A DNA stretch of 64,000 nucleotides, from the NCBI GenBank assembly GCA_002427105.1, contig DIPM01000027.1, positions 1 to 64,000 on the forward strand, given 5' to 3'. A program made the position numbers and the translations under genes. The number at the start of each line of letters is the position of its first letter. Position 1 is the stretch's first letter. The notes beneath the pieces were generated by a model that saw only the letters and a list, made by a program, of their open reading frames with translations, made no database searches and was not told the DNA's origin. This stretch comes from Marinilabiliaceae bacterium UBA5488 (lineage in GTDB: Bacteria; Bacteroidota; Bacteroidia; Bacteroidales; Marinilabiliaceae). This document shows, one piece after another, positions 36,652-45,187 of this stretch.

Positions 36652-37949
36652 TGCTTACAGAAGTTTCCAAACTAAGTAAAGAGGCAATCAGGGAATACCA
36701 GAACTCAAAACTTCCCGGAATTATGAACTATGTCATGAGCCATTCGGCTTTTTATAGGGACAGGTTTAAAGACATAGACACTTCAAAAATATTGAAGCTT
36801 GATGATTTGGTGCGGCTTCCGGTTACCACCAAGGAGGATTTACAACGCAGAAATATGGATTTCATCTGTGTGGACAAGGAGAAGGTTGTTGATTATCTGA
36901 CGACCTCCGGAACCCTGGGCAGCCCCGTTACCTTTGTTGAGACCGAAAAGGATCTTCAACGGCTGGCCCTCAATGAGCATCTCTCATTTCTTTGTGCTAA
37001 CACCGGCTCTAAGGATATTGTCCAACTGATGGTGACCCTCGACCGCAGATTTATGGCGGGTCTGGCCTATTTTCTGGGACTCAGACAGCTGGGTGCAGGT
37101 ATTGTAAGGGTTGGGCCGGGCAACCCTGAACTTCAGTTTGATACTATTAGAAGAACAGGCGCCAATAAATTGGTTACTATCCCGTCCTTTTTGCTTAAGT
37201 TGATAAGCTATGCTGAGGAAAACGGTATTGACTATAAGAACTGCGGTATTGAAGCTGCTGTTTGCATCGGCGAGCCTATTCGCGACAAAGATTTGAAGCT
37301 TAATAAGCTGGGCGAGAAAATAAAAAGCAAGTGGGATATTAAGCTCTATAATACTTATGCCTCAACCGAGATGGGGGCTTCCTTTACCGAATGTGGAGAA
37401 GGCTGTGGCGGTCACCTGATTCCTGAAATGATAATTGTGGAGTTTCTTGACGATGACAACAATCCTGTGAAAGAAGGTGAATTAGGCGAAGTTACCATTA
37501 CCAATATTGGAGTTGAAGGAATGCCTTTGGTACGCTTTAAGACCGGTGATATGTGCTATCATTATACCGACAGCTGTGCCTGTGGACGCCATTCACTGCG
37601 CGTAGGTCCTATTATCGGGCGTAAAAATCAGATGATAAAATATAAGGGGACAACCCTTTTCCCGCAGTCTCTTTATGATAATCTGATGGAGATTCCCGGA
37701 GTGAAAAACTATTTGATAGAGGTTTCTACAAATAATATCGATACCGACGATATTACTGTAAAGATTGGCTGCGAGGATCCGGGACCACAATTTGAGAAGT
37801 TTGTCAAAGACCACTTCAGGGCAAAATTGCGCGTAGCTCCCACGGTGGTTCTGATGCATCCCTCTGAAGTCGAAAAGCTCCAGTTTGGTGCTATGTCGCG
37901 CAAAGCCGTTACATTTATTGATAAAAGAGTTGGCCATGGAGCAGATTAA
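36651..37949 (+). CDS. AMP-forming acyl/aryl ligase (phenylacetate-CoA ligase-like)
   Basis: This 432-residue adenylate-forming enzyme has the P-loop TTSGTLGSP (84-92), YASTEMG and the hinge region RFKTGDMCYHY. A Cys-rich stretch (CGEGCGGH, CACGRH) resembles the zinc site of phenylacetate-CoA ligases. Within a flexirubin cluster it is the natural candidate for activating 4-coumarate from the ammonia-lyase and loading it on CoA or an ACP. It overlaps both neighbours (1 and 14 bases). Confidence 0.85.
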   Translation: MLTEVSKLSKEAIREYQNSKLPGIMNYVMSHSAFYRDRFKDIDTSKILKLDDLVRLPVTTKEDLQRRNMDFICVDKEKVVDYLTTSGTLGSPVTFVETEKDLQRLALNEHLSFLCANTGSKDIVQLMVTLDRRFMAGLAYFLGLRQLGAGIVRVGPGNPELQFDTIRRTGANKLVTIPSFLLKLISYAEENGIDYKNCGIEAAVCIGEPIRDKDLKLNKLGEKIKSKWDIKLYNTYASTEMGASFTECGEGCGGHLIPEMIIVEFLDDDNNPVKEGELGEVTITNIGVEGMPLVRFKTGDMCYHYTDSCACGRHSLRVGPIIGRKNQMIKYKGTTLFPQSLYDNLMEIPGVKNYLIEVSTNNIDTDDITVKIGCEDPGPQFEKFVKDHFRAKLRVAPTVVLMHPSEVEKLQFGAMSRKAVTFIDKRVGHGAD

Positions 37950-39081
37950 AGAAGGCTTTGATGTTATCCGACCCTACGCGGGCGATGAAGTGCAAGAGGC
38001 TGTACAACGCGTGGTGCTTCATCCACTATTTAAGGGGATGCTTCAGTACCTCTTTGGGGAAAATCGTGTTCATGCGGCCATTGAGGACTTTAAAACCATA
38101 GACACCATCGAGAGTTTCCAAGCTAAGTTTTCCAGTCATGCTGTCAGGCGCGTGGTTGAGAAGACAGCCGACAGCTTCAGCTTTGGAGGTCTTGAGAATC
38201 TTGACCCGTCCAAGGGCTATCTTTTTGTATCCAATCATCGTGATATAGTGCTTGATTCAGCTATTATGCAATGGGTCTTGCTGGACAACGGCCATCGCAC
38301 TTCGCAGATTACCTTTGGCAGTAACCTGATGTCGAGCCAGTTTATTGTAGATTTGGGTAAGCTTAATAAGATGTTCACTCTTTATAGAGGCGGCAGCCGC
38401 ATTGAGCAATATAGAAATGCACTTTTACACTCGGCATATATCCGTCACACTGTTAGCGGTCAGAATGAGTCGGTGTGGATAGCCCAGCGAGATGGGCGCA
38501 CAAAGGATGGTGACGACAAAACTCAGGTTGCTCTTATTAAGATGTTTTCCTTGGGTGATAAGGATGTTTGCCGCTCACTTGAAACTCTAAATATTGTTCC
38601 TGTTTCAATTTCATACGAGTATGAGCCCTGCGCCATCACCAAAGTTCGTGAGTGTTATACGCGTGCGATGGGAAACACCTATGTTAAACATCCCAACGAA
38701 GACTTTGAAAGCGTGATGAATGGCATTACCGGTAAAAAGGGGCGGGTTCACATGGAGTTCGGGAAGCCGCTTAACGTGTTTTTAAGGGCGCTTAGCGAGT
38801 CAGACCTTGACCAAAACGAGCGTTCCTTGCAGGTTGCGGCTGAGATTGATCGCCAGATTTATTTGAGTTATAAACTGAATGCCTTTAATTATATCGCCTT
38901 TGATAGGCTAAAGGGCAATAGTAATCATTCCGGGACCTTTTATTCCATGGAAGATGTTGAACTGTTTGATGCACACCGGAAGGTTGTTACTGACTCTTTG
39001 GAGGGCGATGCGGATATGCTAAAGGGTATTTTCCTGAAGATGTATGCCTCTCCGCTTGCAAACAAATTATCTGTAGGCTGA
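37936..39081 (+). CDS. PlsC-like 1-acyl-glycerol-3-phosphate acyltransferase family protein
   Basis: This 381-residue protein has the HxxxxD motif in SNHRDIVLD (about 100) and a second block YRGGSRI followed by RDGRTKDG, as in long PlsB/PlsC-like proteins. ATG 37936 is chosen over 37885, because the latter would sit 65 bases inside the ligase. It is the last gene of the cluster on the + strand. It may attach the pigment or the fatty chain to a lipid acceptor; plain phospholipid synthesis is an alternative. Confidence 0.82.
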   Translation: MEQIKEGFDVIRPYAGDEVQEAVQRVVLHPLFKGMLQYLFGENRVHAAIEDFKTIDTIESFQAKFSSHAVRRVVEKTADSFSFGGLENLDPSKGYLFVSNHRDIVLDSAIMQWVLLDNGHRTSQITFGSNLMSSQFIVDLGKLNKMFTLYRGGSRIEQYRNALLHSAYIRHTVSGQNESVWIAQRDGRTKDGDDKTQVALIKMFSLGDKDVCRSLETLNIVPVSISYEYEPCAITKVRECYTRAMGNTYVKHPNEDFESVMNGITGKKGRVHMEFGKPLNVFLRALSESDLDQNERSLQVAAEIDRQIYLSYKLNAFNYIAFDRLKGNSNHSGTFYSMEDVELFDAHRKVVTDSLEGDADMLKGIFLKMYASPLANKLSVG

Positions 39082-39183
39082 ATTTTATTTCCTTAAATTT
39101 ATAAGCATTTGCTTGCAAGAAGCCTATGCAAAGGCTGGGAAAGGGTTTGGAAGCTATTTGGAAAACGCATTAAAGTAAGAATT

Positions 39184-39249
39184 AATCCGGATAGCCATGG
39201 CTTAGTAGTATGGCTGCCCGGATTTCCCGGGATTATCCGGCATAATCCC
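39184..39249. terminator. Two adjacent hairpins between convergent genes
   Basis: AATCCGGATAGCCAT (39184-39198) pairs with ATGGCTGCCCGGATT (39210-39224) with two mismatches. GGGATTAT (39229-39236) pairs perfectly with ATAATCCC (39242-39249) over a five-base loop, directly after the asnB stop. There is no long U-run, so they may end or stabilise the two convergent messages. Confidence 0.5.
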
Positions 39250-39251
39250 GA

Positions 39252-40838
39252 TTATTCTCCGCTTTTGCCATAGTTGGGAAGTACGCGGGCGCTGGGGTCG
39301 CTAACATTGCAATTTGCCCACTCTTTATTAGGCATCCAGAAATCCTTAATTATTGCAGCGCGGCCGGGGAAGTGTTCTTCAAAGATATCCCTATACAGTA
39401 GCGATTCTTTCGAGAAAGGACTAGCGTGGCTATATTTCAAGTGAGCCATCTTTAGATCCGAATCGCTGTATAGTGAATCAGCGTAAGCTTTCAGATAGTC
39501 AACAACGCTGTGTCCAACAGCATCCGAAAAGGCGGCCTTTTCGCGATATAAAATCTCCTGAGGCAGATAGTCTCCTTCAAAAGCCTTGCGCAGCAAGTAT
39601 TTCCCAATGCCTGTGTAGTTCATCTTCTTATCGGGGGCTACTGACATCACATAGCTTACAAAGTCCAAATCGCCAAAGGGGACCCGCGCTTCGAGTCCAT
39701 GCGATGATATACAACGGTCTGCCCTCAGAACATCATACATATACAACTCTCGCAGTCGCTTCTCCGCCTCCCGCTGAAAGGCTGCCGGCCCAGGTGCAAA
39801 GTCGGTGTATTTGTATCCAAAAATTTCATCACTAATCTCGCCTGTGAGCAGAACCTTTATATCAGTGGTCTCCGAAATATGCTTACATAGTAAATACATT
39901 CCTATCGATGCACGAATTGTCGTGATATCCCAGCTCTCTATTCTGTAAATCAGAGTGCTTAGTGAATCAAATATATCCTGCTTGCTAAATAGGTATTCTG
40001 TGTGCTCTGTTCCCAGATAATCAGCTACTATGCGTGCATATTTGGTGTCAATCGGGCCGTCTTCTATTCCGACAGCAAAAGTCCTGATGGGTTTGGGGCT
40101 CAAACGCGCTGCAATGGCACATACCAGGCTGGAGTCAAGGCCTCCACTGCATAGATATCCGACAGGAGCATCAGCTTCTGTTCTTTTTTCTACTGCTCTG
40201 GTAAAAAGCGTATTGATACGCTCGAATATTTTAGTCTGCTCCTCAGACTTATAATGCTCTACTTTTGCAATATCAGTGAATTGTACAAACTTGCCGCCAT
40301 CATAACAGTATCCTGGAGGAAAGGGCTTTATGTCCAAACAGCTATTGTGAAGGCTCTTCATTTCGCTGGCGAAGTATATGCTTCCAGCTTTATCAAAGCC
40401 ATAAAAGAGAGGACGAATTCCGATTGGATCGCGTGCCGCGAAATAGCGCTTTTCAATATCGTCGTAAATAACACAAGCAAATTCGGCATCCAAAGCCTTA
40501 GCCATTCCAACTATTCCTTTGTTCATATAGAGAGGAAGTAATACTTCGCAGTCGCTATGTGACTGGAAGAGGAAGCTTCCTTCGTAATTCTTTCGCAGCT
40601 CCCGGAAGTTGTATATTTCTCCATTGCATACCATGCTAATATGCTTATAACTAAGAGGCTGATTGCCTGAATCCGACAAATCCATGATTTTCAAACGGTG
40701 AAAGCCAATCCAGCCATTTATCCCGAAATCACTGCTTGTTGTATTGTCGGGACCCCTGTACTTTAATTTGGCAAATTCATCGATAAGGCCCTGTTTCAAA
40801 TCCTTGTCGCTGCCGGTATAAACACAAATTCCGCACAT
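39252..40838 (-). CDS. asnB: Asparagine synthase (glutamine-hydrolysing)
   Basis: This 528-residue protein has an N-terminal class II glutamine amidotransferase domain starting at Cys2 (MCGICVYTG, with RGPD, CNGEIYN) and a synthetase domain with the pyrophosphate loop SGGLDSS (231-237) and LLTGEISDEIFGY. It makes asparagine from aspartate, glutamine and ATP. The length is close to E. coli AsnB (554). It is transcribed towards the pigment cluster end and has its own promoter at 40886-40915. Confidence 0.93.
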   Translation of the reverse strand: MCGICVYTGSDKDLKQGLIDEFAKLKYRGPDNTTSSDFGINGWIGFHRLKIMDLSDSGNQPLSYKHISMVCNGEIYNFRELRKNYEGSFLFQSHSDCEVLLPLYMNKGIVGMAKALDAEFACVIYDDIEKRYFAARDPIGIRPLFYGFDKAGSIYFASEMKSLHNSCLDIKPFPPGYCYDGGKFVQFTDIAKVEHYKSEEQTKIFERINTLFTRAVEKRTEADAPVGYLCSGGLDSSLVCAIAARLSPKPIRTFAVGIEDGPIDTKYARIVADYLGTEHTEYLFSKQDIFDSLSTLIYRIESWDITTIRASIGMYLLCKHISETTDIKVLLTGEISDEIFGYKYTDFAPGPAAFQREAEKRLRELYMYDVLRADRCISSHGLEARVPFGDLDFVSYVMSVAPDKKMNYTGIGKYLLRKAFEGDYLPQEILYREKAAFSDAVGHSVVDYLKAYADSLYSDSDLKMAHLKYSHASPFSKESLLYRDIFEEHFPGRAAIIKDFWMPNKEWANCNVSDPSARVLPNYGKSGE

Positions 40839-40885
40839 AAGAGATGATTTTGATAAAAAATGACAAATAGAAACCTATGACACCA

Positions 40886-40915
40886 CAAAAGTAACAAAAT
40901 GAAATAAAAAATCAA
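40886..40915 (-). promoter_or_regulatory. Bacteroidota-type promoter of asnB
   Basis: Read on the minus strand, TTG (complement of 40913-40915), exactly 19 bases, then TACTTTTG (complement of 40886-40893) match the TTTG-N19-TAnnTTTG consensus. The -7 element ends about 47 bases before the asnB ATG. This is the cleanest promoter in the window. Confidence 0.65.
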
Positions 40916-41068
40916 GAAAAGAAATAAAATTGTTTCTAAAATAGAGAAAATGCTTTCGGTATAATAATTTAGGTTTGCTTTTTTCGGAGAGTATTAAGCG
41001 TTTTTCCACGCAAAACAGGGTACGACTCCGCCGGAGTCGTATAGATTATCTTATTCAATTGGCTGTAA
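40916..41068. other. Intergenic region with a 21-base palindrome
   Basis: No gene is seen here. TACGACTCCGCCGGAGTCGT plus a final A (41021-41041) is a perfect palindrome around a single C. It resembles the small CTCCGG-centred palindromes at 41231-41243 and 41797-41811 and lies just upstream of a REP-associated transposase remnant. Confidence 0.6.
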
Positions 41069-41260
41069 ACATTTGAATCATCCGGATTCGGTATTCAATG
41101 TGACAAAAAGTTCATTAAAGAAGGACTCAATCCTTCCGGGAAGATATCTGAACAACACGATCATCATCGTAAGTGGTCTTTTCAGGAGGAGTACCGTGCC
41201 TTTTTGAAAAAGTACACCCCAAATCCCAAAGCCCCGGAGGGGCGAAATATAATAATTTGA
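41069..41260 (+). pseudogene. Remnant of a REP-associated tyrosine transposase (C-terminus)
   Basis: The open + frame ending TGA 41258-41260 encodes EQHDHHRKWSFQEEYRAFLKKY, resembling the conserved C-terminal (Q..HH+k.sFqeEy..fLk.Y) end of IS200-like/RAYT transposases. The catalytic Tyr and HUH motifs are absent; a TAA precedes the segment. It ends in a GCCCC-GGA-GGGGC palindrome (41231-41243). It is a decayed copy. Confidence 0.6.
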
Positions 41261-41413
41261 AGGAACACTCGGTATAGCTGTATAGACGTAGTTACCTAAC
41301 ACACATCCTTGCACACAAAACTACGCCTAGCAACGGAAATATCATCCTTTACAATAGAAAACGATATGATCAATTTTATCCTTAACTTTCTAAAGGATAA
41401 ATACTTTGTAATT

Positions 41414-41659
41414 ATGAATGCTGCAGAAATAAACCTGGATTTGTTCAGAAAGATAGATAAGCTGAAGGAGTCTGAGCTTGAAAAAATGCATAATATGTTC
41501 GTAGCGTTATTAAATTCCAGTTCGTCTTATAAGTTATCTAAAGATGAAAAAGCGGCTATTGATGAAGCTTTAGAAGCAAGCAAGCGAGGGAAAGCTTATA
41601 CCCATGAACAAGTAATGGAAGAAGCCAGAAGCAAATATCCAAACTTGGATTTTAAATAA
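41414..41659 (+). CDS. Orphan antitoxin-like protein
   Basis: This 81-residue acidic/basic helical protein has a C-terminus typical of RelB/ParD-type addiction antitoxins (LSKDEKAAIDEALEASKRGKAY, then THEQVMEEARSKYPNL). ATG 41414 is chosen; 41309 has no support and adds an unrelated leader. No toxin gene follows in 41660-42027 on either strand, so it is either orphaned or a regulator. Only the general family is inferred. Confidence 0.6.
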   Translation: MNAAEINLDLFRKIDKLKESELEKMHNMFVALLNSSSSYKLSKDEKAAIDEALEASKRGKAYTHEQVMEEARSKYPNLDFK

Positions 41660-42027
41660 GAACAGTACATTTGAACAATTACCGGCACGCTAATACACTC
41701 AATTTATAATCCGTTTTTAAGGTGATGCCTTATCAGGCAGTGAGGGCGAGGGGGCTTGCTGTCCTTGGGTCGGAGACCTAAGGTTATGAAGATTTGACAC
41801 CTCCGGTGTCGGGCTTAATGGTGCTATCTTCCACCTTCTAATTTCTATCTTTCCTTAATCAGCTCGTTTTATTTGTTATCATAGAGCCGGCCTCATAAAG
41901 GATTGTTACTTAAATCAAATAACTTTTACAGTTGATTAAATAAAGCCTGTCTTCAAAATTTGTACTTTTACCTGCTACAATTATAATGGAACAAGGCTAA
42001 TAAGCGTATATTATTGATATTATAGAG
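41660..42027. other. Intergenic region with palindrome and candidate promoter
   Basis: This 368-base stretch holds no gene I can support. GACACCTCCGGTGTC (41797-41811) is a palindrome of the same kind as at 41021. A candidate promoter for the P-type ATPase lies at 41959-41989. The RelE/ParE toxin expected after the antitoxin is not visible. Confidence 0.55.
41959..41989 (+). promoter_or_regulatory. Candidate promoter of the P-type ATPase gene
   Basis: TTTG (41959-41962), 19 bases, then TATAATGG (41982-41989) partly match the Bacteroidota consensus (six of eight in the -7 element), 38 bases before the ATG. Confidence 0.35.
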
Positions 42028-44763
42028 ATGGATAGTAATATGGAAGTGAGGAATTGGCACGCAGCAGAAAGCTCTGAAGTGCTTAATCTTATTGAGAGTT
42101 CAGAAAATGGACTAAGTGTTGCTGAAGCAAAAAAACGCTTATCAGAATTTGGGAAAAACCTGATACAAAGGGATAAGGGAGATGGAGTATTAAAGCTTTT
42201 ATGGGGACAAATCAACAATCCTCTTATCTGGGTTCTTATAGGTTCAGGTACCCTGGCCGTTTTGTTGGGAAAAATTACTGATGGACTGGTGGTTCTTTCC
42301 GTGGTTGTTATTAATACAATTATTGGTTTTATTCAGGAATATAAAGCCGGAAAAGCTATTGAAGCACTTGCTGATATGGTTCCGGAAAACGCGACGGTCT
42401 TAAGGGATGGCCAATATACCACCATCCCGGTAGCTGAAATCGTTCCGGGAGATCTTGTGCAATTGGCAGCAGGCGACCGTGTCCCTGCCGATATGAGGCT
42501 TATTAACCAAAAGAACCTTAGTGTTGAAGAAGCAGCTCTGACGGGAGAATCTTTGCCCTCGCAGAAATCTATTGACCCGGTTGCTAAGGATGCAGTTATT
42601 GGAGACAGGAAGTGTATGGTTTATAGCGGTACTCTGGTTACATCGGGTTCAGCCACGGCAGTTGTCGTTACAACGGGTATGCTTACCGAACTCGGCAAAA
42701 TATCTGATATGCTAAGTCAGACAACCGACTTAAAAACGCCTCTTACTCAAAAGCTGGAAGTTATAGGTAAATATCTTACAATAGGCATTATTGCAATTAC
42801 TTTGGTGATTTTAGTAATGGGAACGGTCAGGGCTACCGGGCAAGGAGTCTTGCTAGGATTAGCTTTGAAAGACAGTTTGATTTTCGCCATAGCCCTGGCT
42901 GTTGGAGCAATCCCGGAAGGTTTGCCTGCTGTGGTAACAATTGCTTTGTCTATCGGGGTTCAGCGTATGGCAAAACGAAAGGCCATTATCCGTAAGCTAC
43001 CGGCTGTCGAAACATTGGGTAGCACTACTGTTATCTGCACTGATAAAACAGGTACTCTTACCAGAAATGAAATGACTGTAAGGGAACTTTGGACATCTTC
43101 TCATCATTTGCAGCTAACAGGTGAAGGCTATAGCGTTTCAGGCGTGTTTATGGCCAATAATGAAGAAGTAAATGAACTGCCCGCAGATATTGAGCTCTTA
43201 TTAAAAGATGCGGTCTTGTGCAGTGATTCAAACATCCAGGAGGAAGGCGGTTATTACAGTATTACGGGAGACCCGACAGAAGCGGCGCTAGTAGTTGCCG
43301 CAGCCAAGGCAGGCATTGATCCCGGTAAATTACGTCAGGATTATGCCAGAAAAGATGTTATTCCTTTTGATTCGCAGTTGCAGTATATGGCAACATTAAA
43401 CGGCGAAACTGAGCGCAGGATAATTATCAAAGGGGCTCCTGAAGTCATAATGAAGCGATGTGCAGTGCATATTGGAGGCTCTCCATTGGAAATTCAACAA
43501 ATACTAGCCCAGATAGAACTGATGGGTTCTAAAGGTATGCGTGTATTAGCGGTTGCACAAAAGGACTTTAATAAAACAGAGCTGTCAGATATAGGTGTGC
43601 AGGACGGCTTTCAGTTTATTGGACTGCTGGGGATGATTGACCCCCCGCGTGCCGAGGCAGTAGAAGCCATCAAGTTATGCCACGATGCAGGAATTGTTGT
43701 GAAAATGATTACCGGTGACCATCGGGCTACGGCCAGATCTATCGGTATGGAAATAGGTTTATCTGAGAGTGGGGATGTTGTTACAGGAGTTGAGCTTTCT
43801 AAAATGGATGATGAAACCCTTAAAGAAACAGCAGCAAACACTAACATCTTTGCACGTGTTGCGCCCGAGCACAAACTGCGACTGGTAAAAGCATTGCAGA
43901 ATAGCAATCAGATAGTAGCAATGACCGGAGACGGTGTAAATGATGCTCCTGCGCTAAAGCAATCGAATATTGGCGTGGCAATGGGCATTACCGGGACATC
44001 TGTATCGAAAGAATCTGCCGATATAGTTTTGGCAGACGATAATTTCTCAAGCATCAGTGCTGCAGTAGAAGAAGGCAGGAGGGTGTATGATAACCTATTA
44101 AAATCACTTGCTTTTTTACTTCCCACAAATCTAGGGTTAGCATTGATATTAGTTTATGGTATAATGTTTTTCCCTTTCAATCCTTTGACGAAGGAATTGT
44201 TGTTGCCAATGCTGCCAACTCAATTGCTATGGATAAACCTGGTGGCAGCGATAGCTCTTGCTCTGCCTTTAGCTTATGAAGTGAAGGAACTTGAGGTAAT
44301 GAAAAGACCTCCCAGAAGGCCGGATGAACCGCTTTTTAACGCCTTTGTAACATTTCGTGTATTCTTCGTGTCAATACTTATGACTGCCGGTACGCTTTTG
44401 CTTTTTAGCCGAGAGTACTCCAACGCGCTTAACGAAGGTATTGAAGCCTCTATTGCCCTTTCAAGATCGCAAACAATAGCTGTTACCTTTGTGATAGTTT
44501 TTCAAGTGTTCTATATGATAATATGCCGCTCCCTTAAAGATTCGGTGTTTAAAATAGGCTTTTTCAGTAACAAGAAGGTCTTTGTTGGGATAGCAATCAT
44601 TGTGGTATTACATTCCTTATTTATCTATACTCCTTTTATGCAAAAGGTGTTTGGCACAACGGCACTCGATTTACGTGACCTTATGGTTGCCATTGGTGTG
44701 GGCTTTTTGATTTTTCCAATTATAGGATTGGAAAAACTGATAGTTCGAAAGCTTAACAAATAG
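42028..44763 (+). CDS. P-type cation-transporting ATPase (Ca2+/P2 type)
   Basis: This 911-residue P2-type pump has the actuator motif LTGES, the M4 motif IPEGLP (about 295-300), the phosphorylated Asp339 in CTDKTGTLT, KGAPE, and the hinge MTGDGVNDAPAL. The N-terminal cation ATPase domain and the C-terminal six-helix domain are both present, so it is full length. Calcium is the most common substrate in bacterial members with PEGLP, but Na+ or mixed specificity cannot be excluded. It stands alone between intergenic gaps. Confidence 0.88.
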   Translation: MDSNMEVRNWHAAESSEVLNLIESSENGLSVAEAKKRLSEFGKNLIQRDKGDGVLKLLWGQINNPLIWVLIGSGTLAVLLGKITDGLVVLSVVVINTIIGFIQEYKAGKAIEALADMVPENATVLRDGQYTTIPVAEIVPGDLVQLAAGDRVPADMRLINQKNLSVEEAALTGESLPSQKSIDPVAKDAVIGDRKCMVYSGTLVTSGSATAVVVTTGMLTELGKISDMLSQTTDLKTPLTQKLEVIGKYLTIGIIAITLVILVMGTVRATGQGVLLGLALKDSLIFAIALAVGAIPEGLPAVVTIALSIGVQRMAKRKAIIRKLPAVETLGSTTVICTDKTGTLTRNEMTVRELWTSSHHLQLTGEGYSVSGVFMANNEEVNELPADIELLLKDAVLCSDSNIQEEGGYYSITGDPTEAALVVAAAKAGIDPGKLRQDYARKDVIPFDSQLQYMATLNGETERRIIIKGAPEVIMKRCAVHIGGSPLEIQQILAQIELMGSKGMRVLAVAQKDFNKTELSDIGVQDGFQFIGLLGMIDPPRAEAVEAIKLCHDAGIVVKMITGDHRATARSIGMEIGLSESGDVVTGVELSKMDDETLKETAANTNIFARVAPEHKLRLVKALQNSNQIVAMTGDGVNDAPALKQSNIGVAMGITGTSVSKESADIVLADDNFSSISAAVEEGRRVYDNLLKSLAFLLPTNLGLALILVYGIMFFPFNPLTKELLLPMLPTQLLWINLVAAIALALPLAYEVKELEVMKRPPRRPDEPLFNAFVTFRVFFVSILMTAGTLLLFSREYSNALNEGIEASIALSRSQTIAVTFVIVFQVFYMIICRSLKDSVFKIGFFSNKKVFVGIAIIVVLHSLFIYTPFMQKVFGTTALDLRDLMVAIGVGFLIFPIIGLEKLIVRKLNK

Positions 44764-44780
44764 CACTAATCAAATAAATA

Positions 44781-44817
44781 CAGTGATTGGTCATAACCTG
44801 CTTATTACCGGTCACTG
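44781..44817 (+). terminator. Hairpin after the P-type ATPase gene
   Basis: CAGTGATTGGTCATAA pairs with TTATTACCGGTCACTG (one mismatch, two G-U pairs) over a five-base loop, 17 bases after the stop. There is no U-run, so termination is only likely. Confidence 0.4.
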
Positions 44818-45187
44818 CTAATCCGCACCTTGGGCTGACGGAGGCCTCCTAATTGTCTTTATTCATGAACTTTTTTGTTTGTCAAAATGTTATTCTGAAA
44901 ATGATGTTTTTCTTCTTTTAGTGTTAAAAAAGATTCAAAACGACAGAAAAAAGACCCAAAAAACATCAAAACGTAAAATAAAGATGTAAATTTGTAACGT
45001 TCTGCTTTTACATTAATGATTCTTGTAAGAGATGCAAGTGATAGGCAGAAAATCGCTCCCGGGCAAATAGCCCTCTTTCTTCAGAATAAGAACAAGGTAT
45101 TAACAAGGTGTGGAACTCTGAATGCCCACTTGATTCGCTGATCTTGGATTACAGCAGTTCTACTTAGCCGGCAAACAAAAATAAGCT
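44818..45187. other. Intergenic region and leader ahead of gltB
   Basis: No gene is seen. TAAATTTG at 44987-44994 matches the Bacteroidota -7 consensus, but the 19-base upstream position has no TTG. If used, it gives a leader of roughly 190 bases before the gltB ATG at 45188. I see no known riboswitch in it. Confidence 0.45.

Noticed and set aside
41078..41314. Minus-strand 78-residue ORF
   Set aside because: It is the antisense of the RAYT remnant and palindromes and has no own motif.
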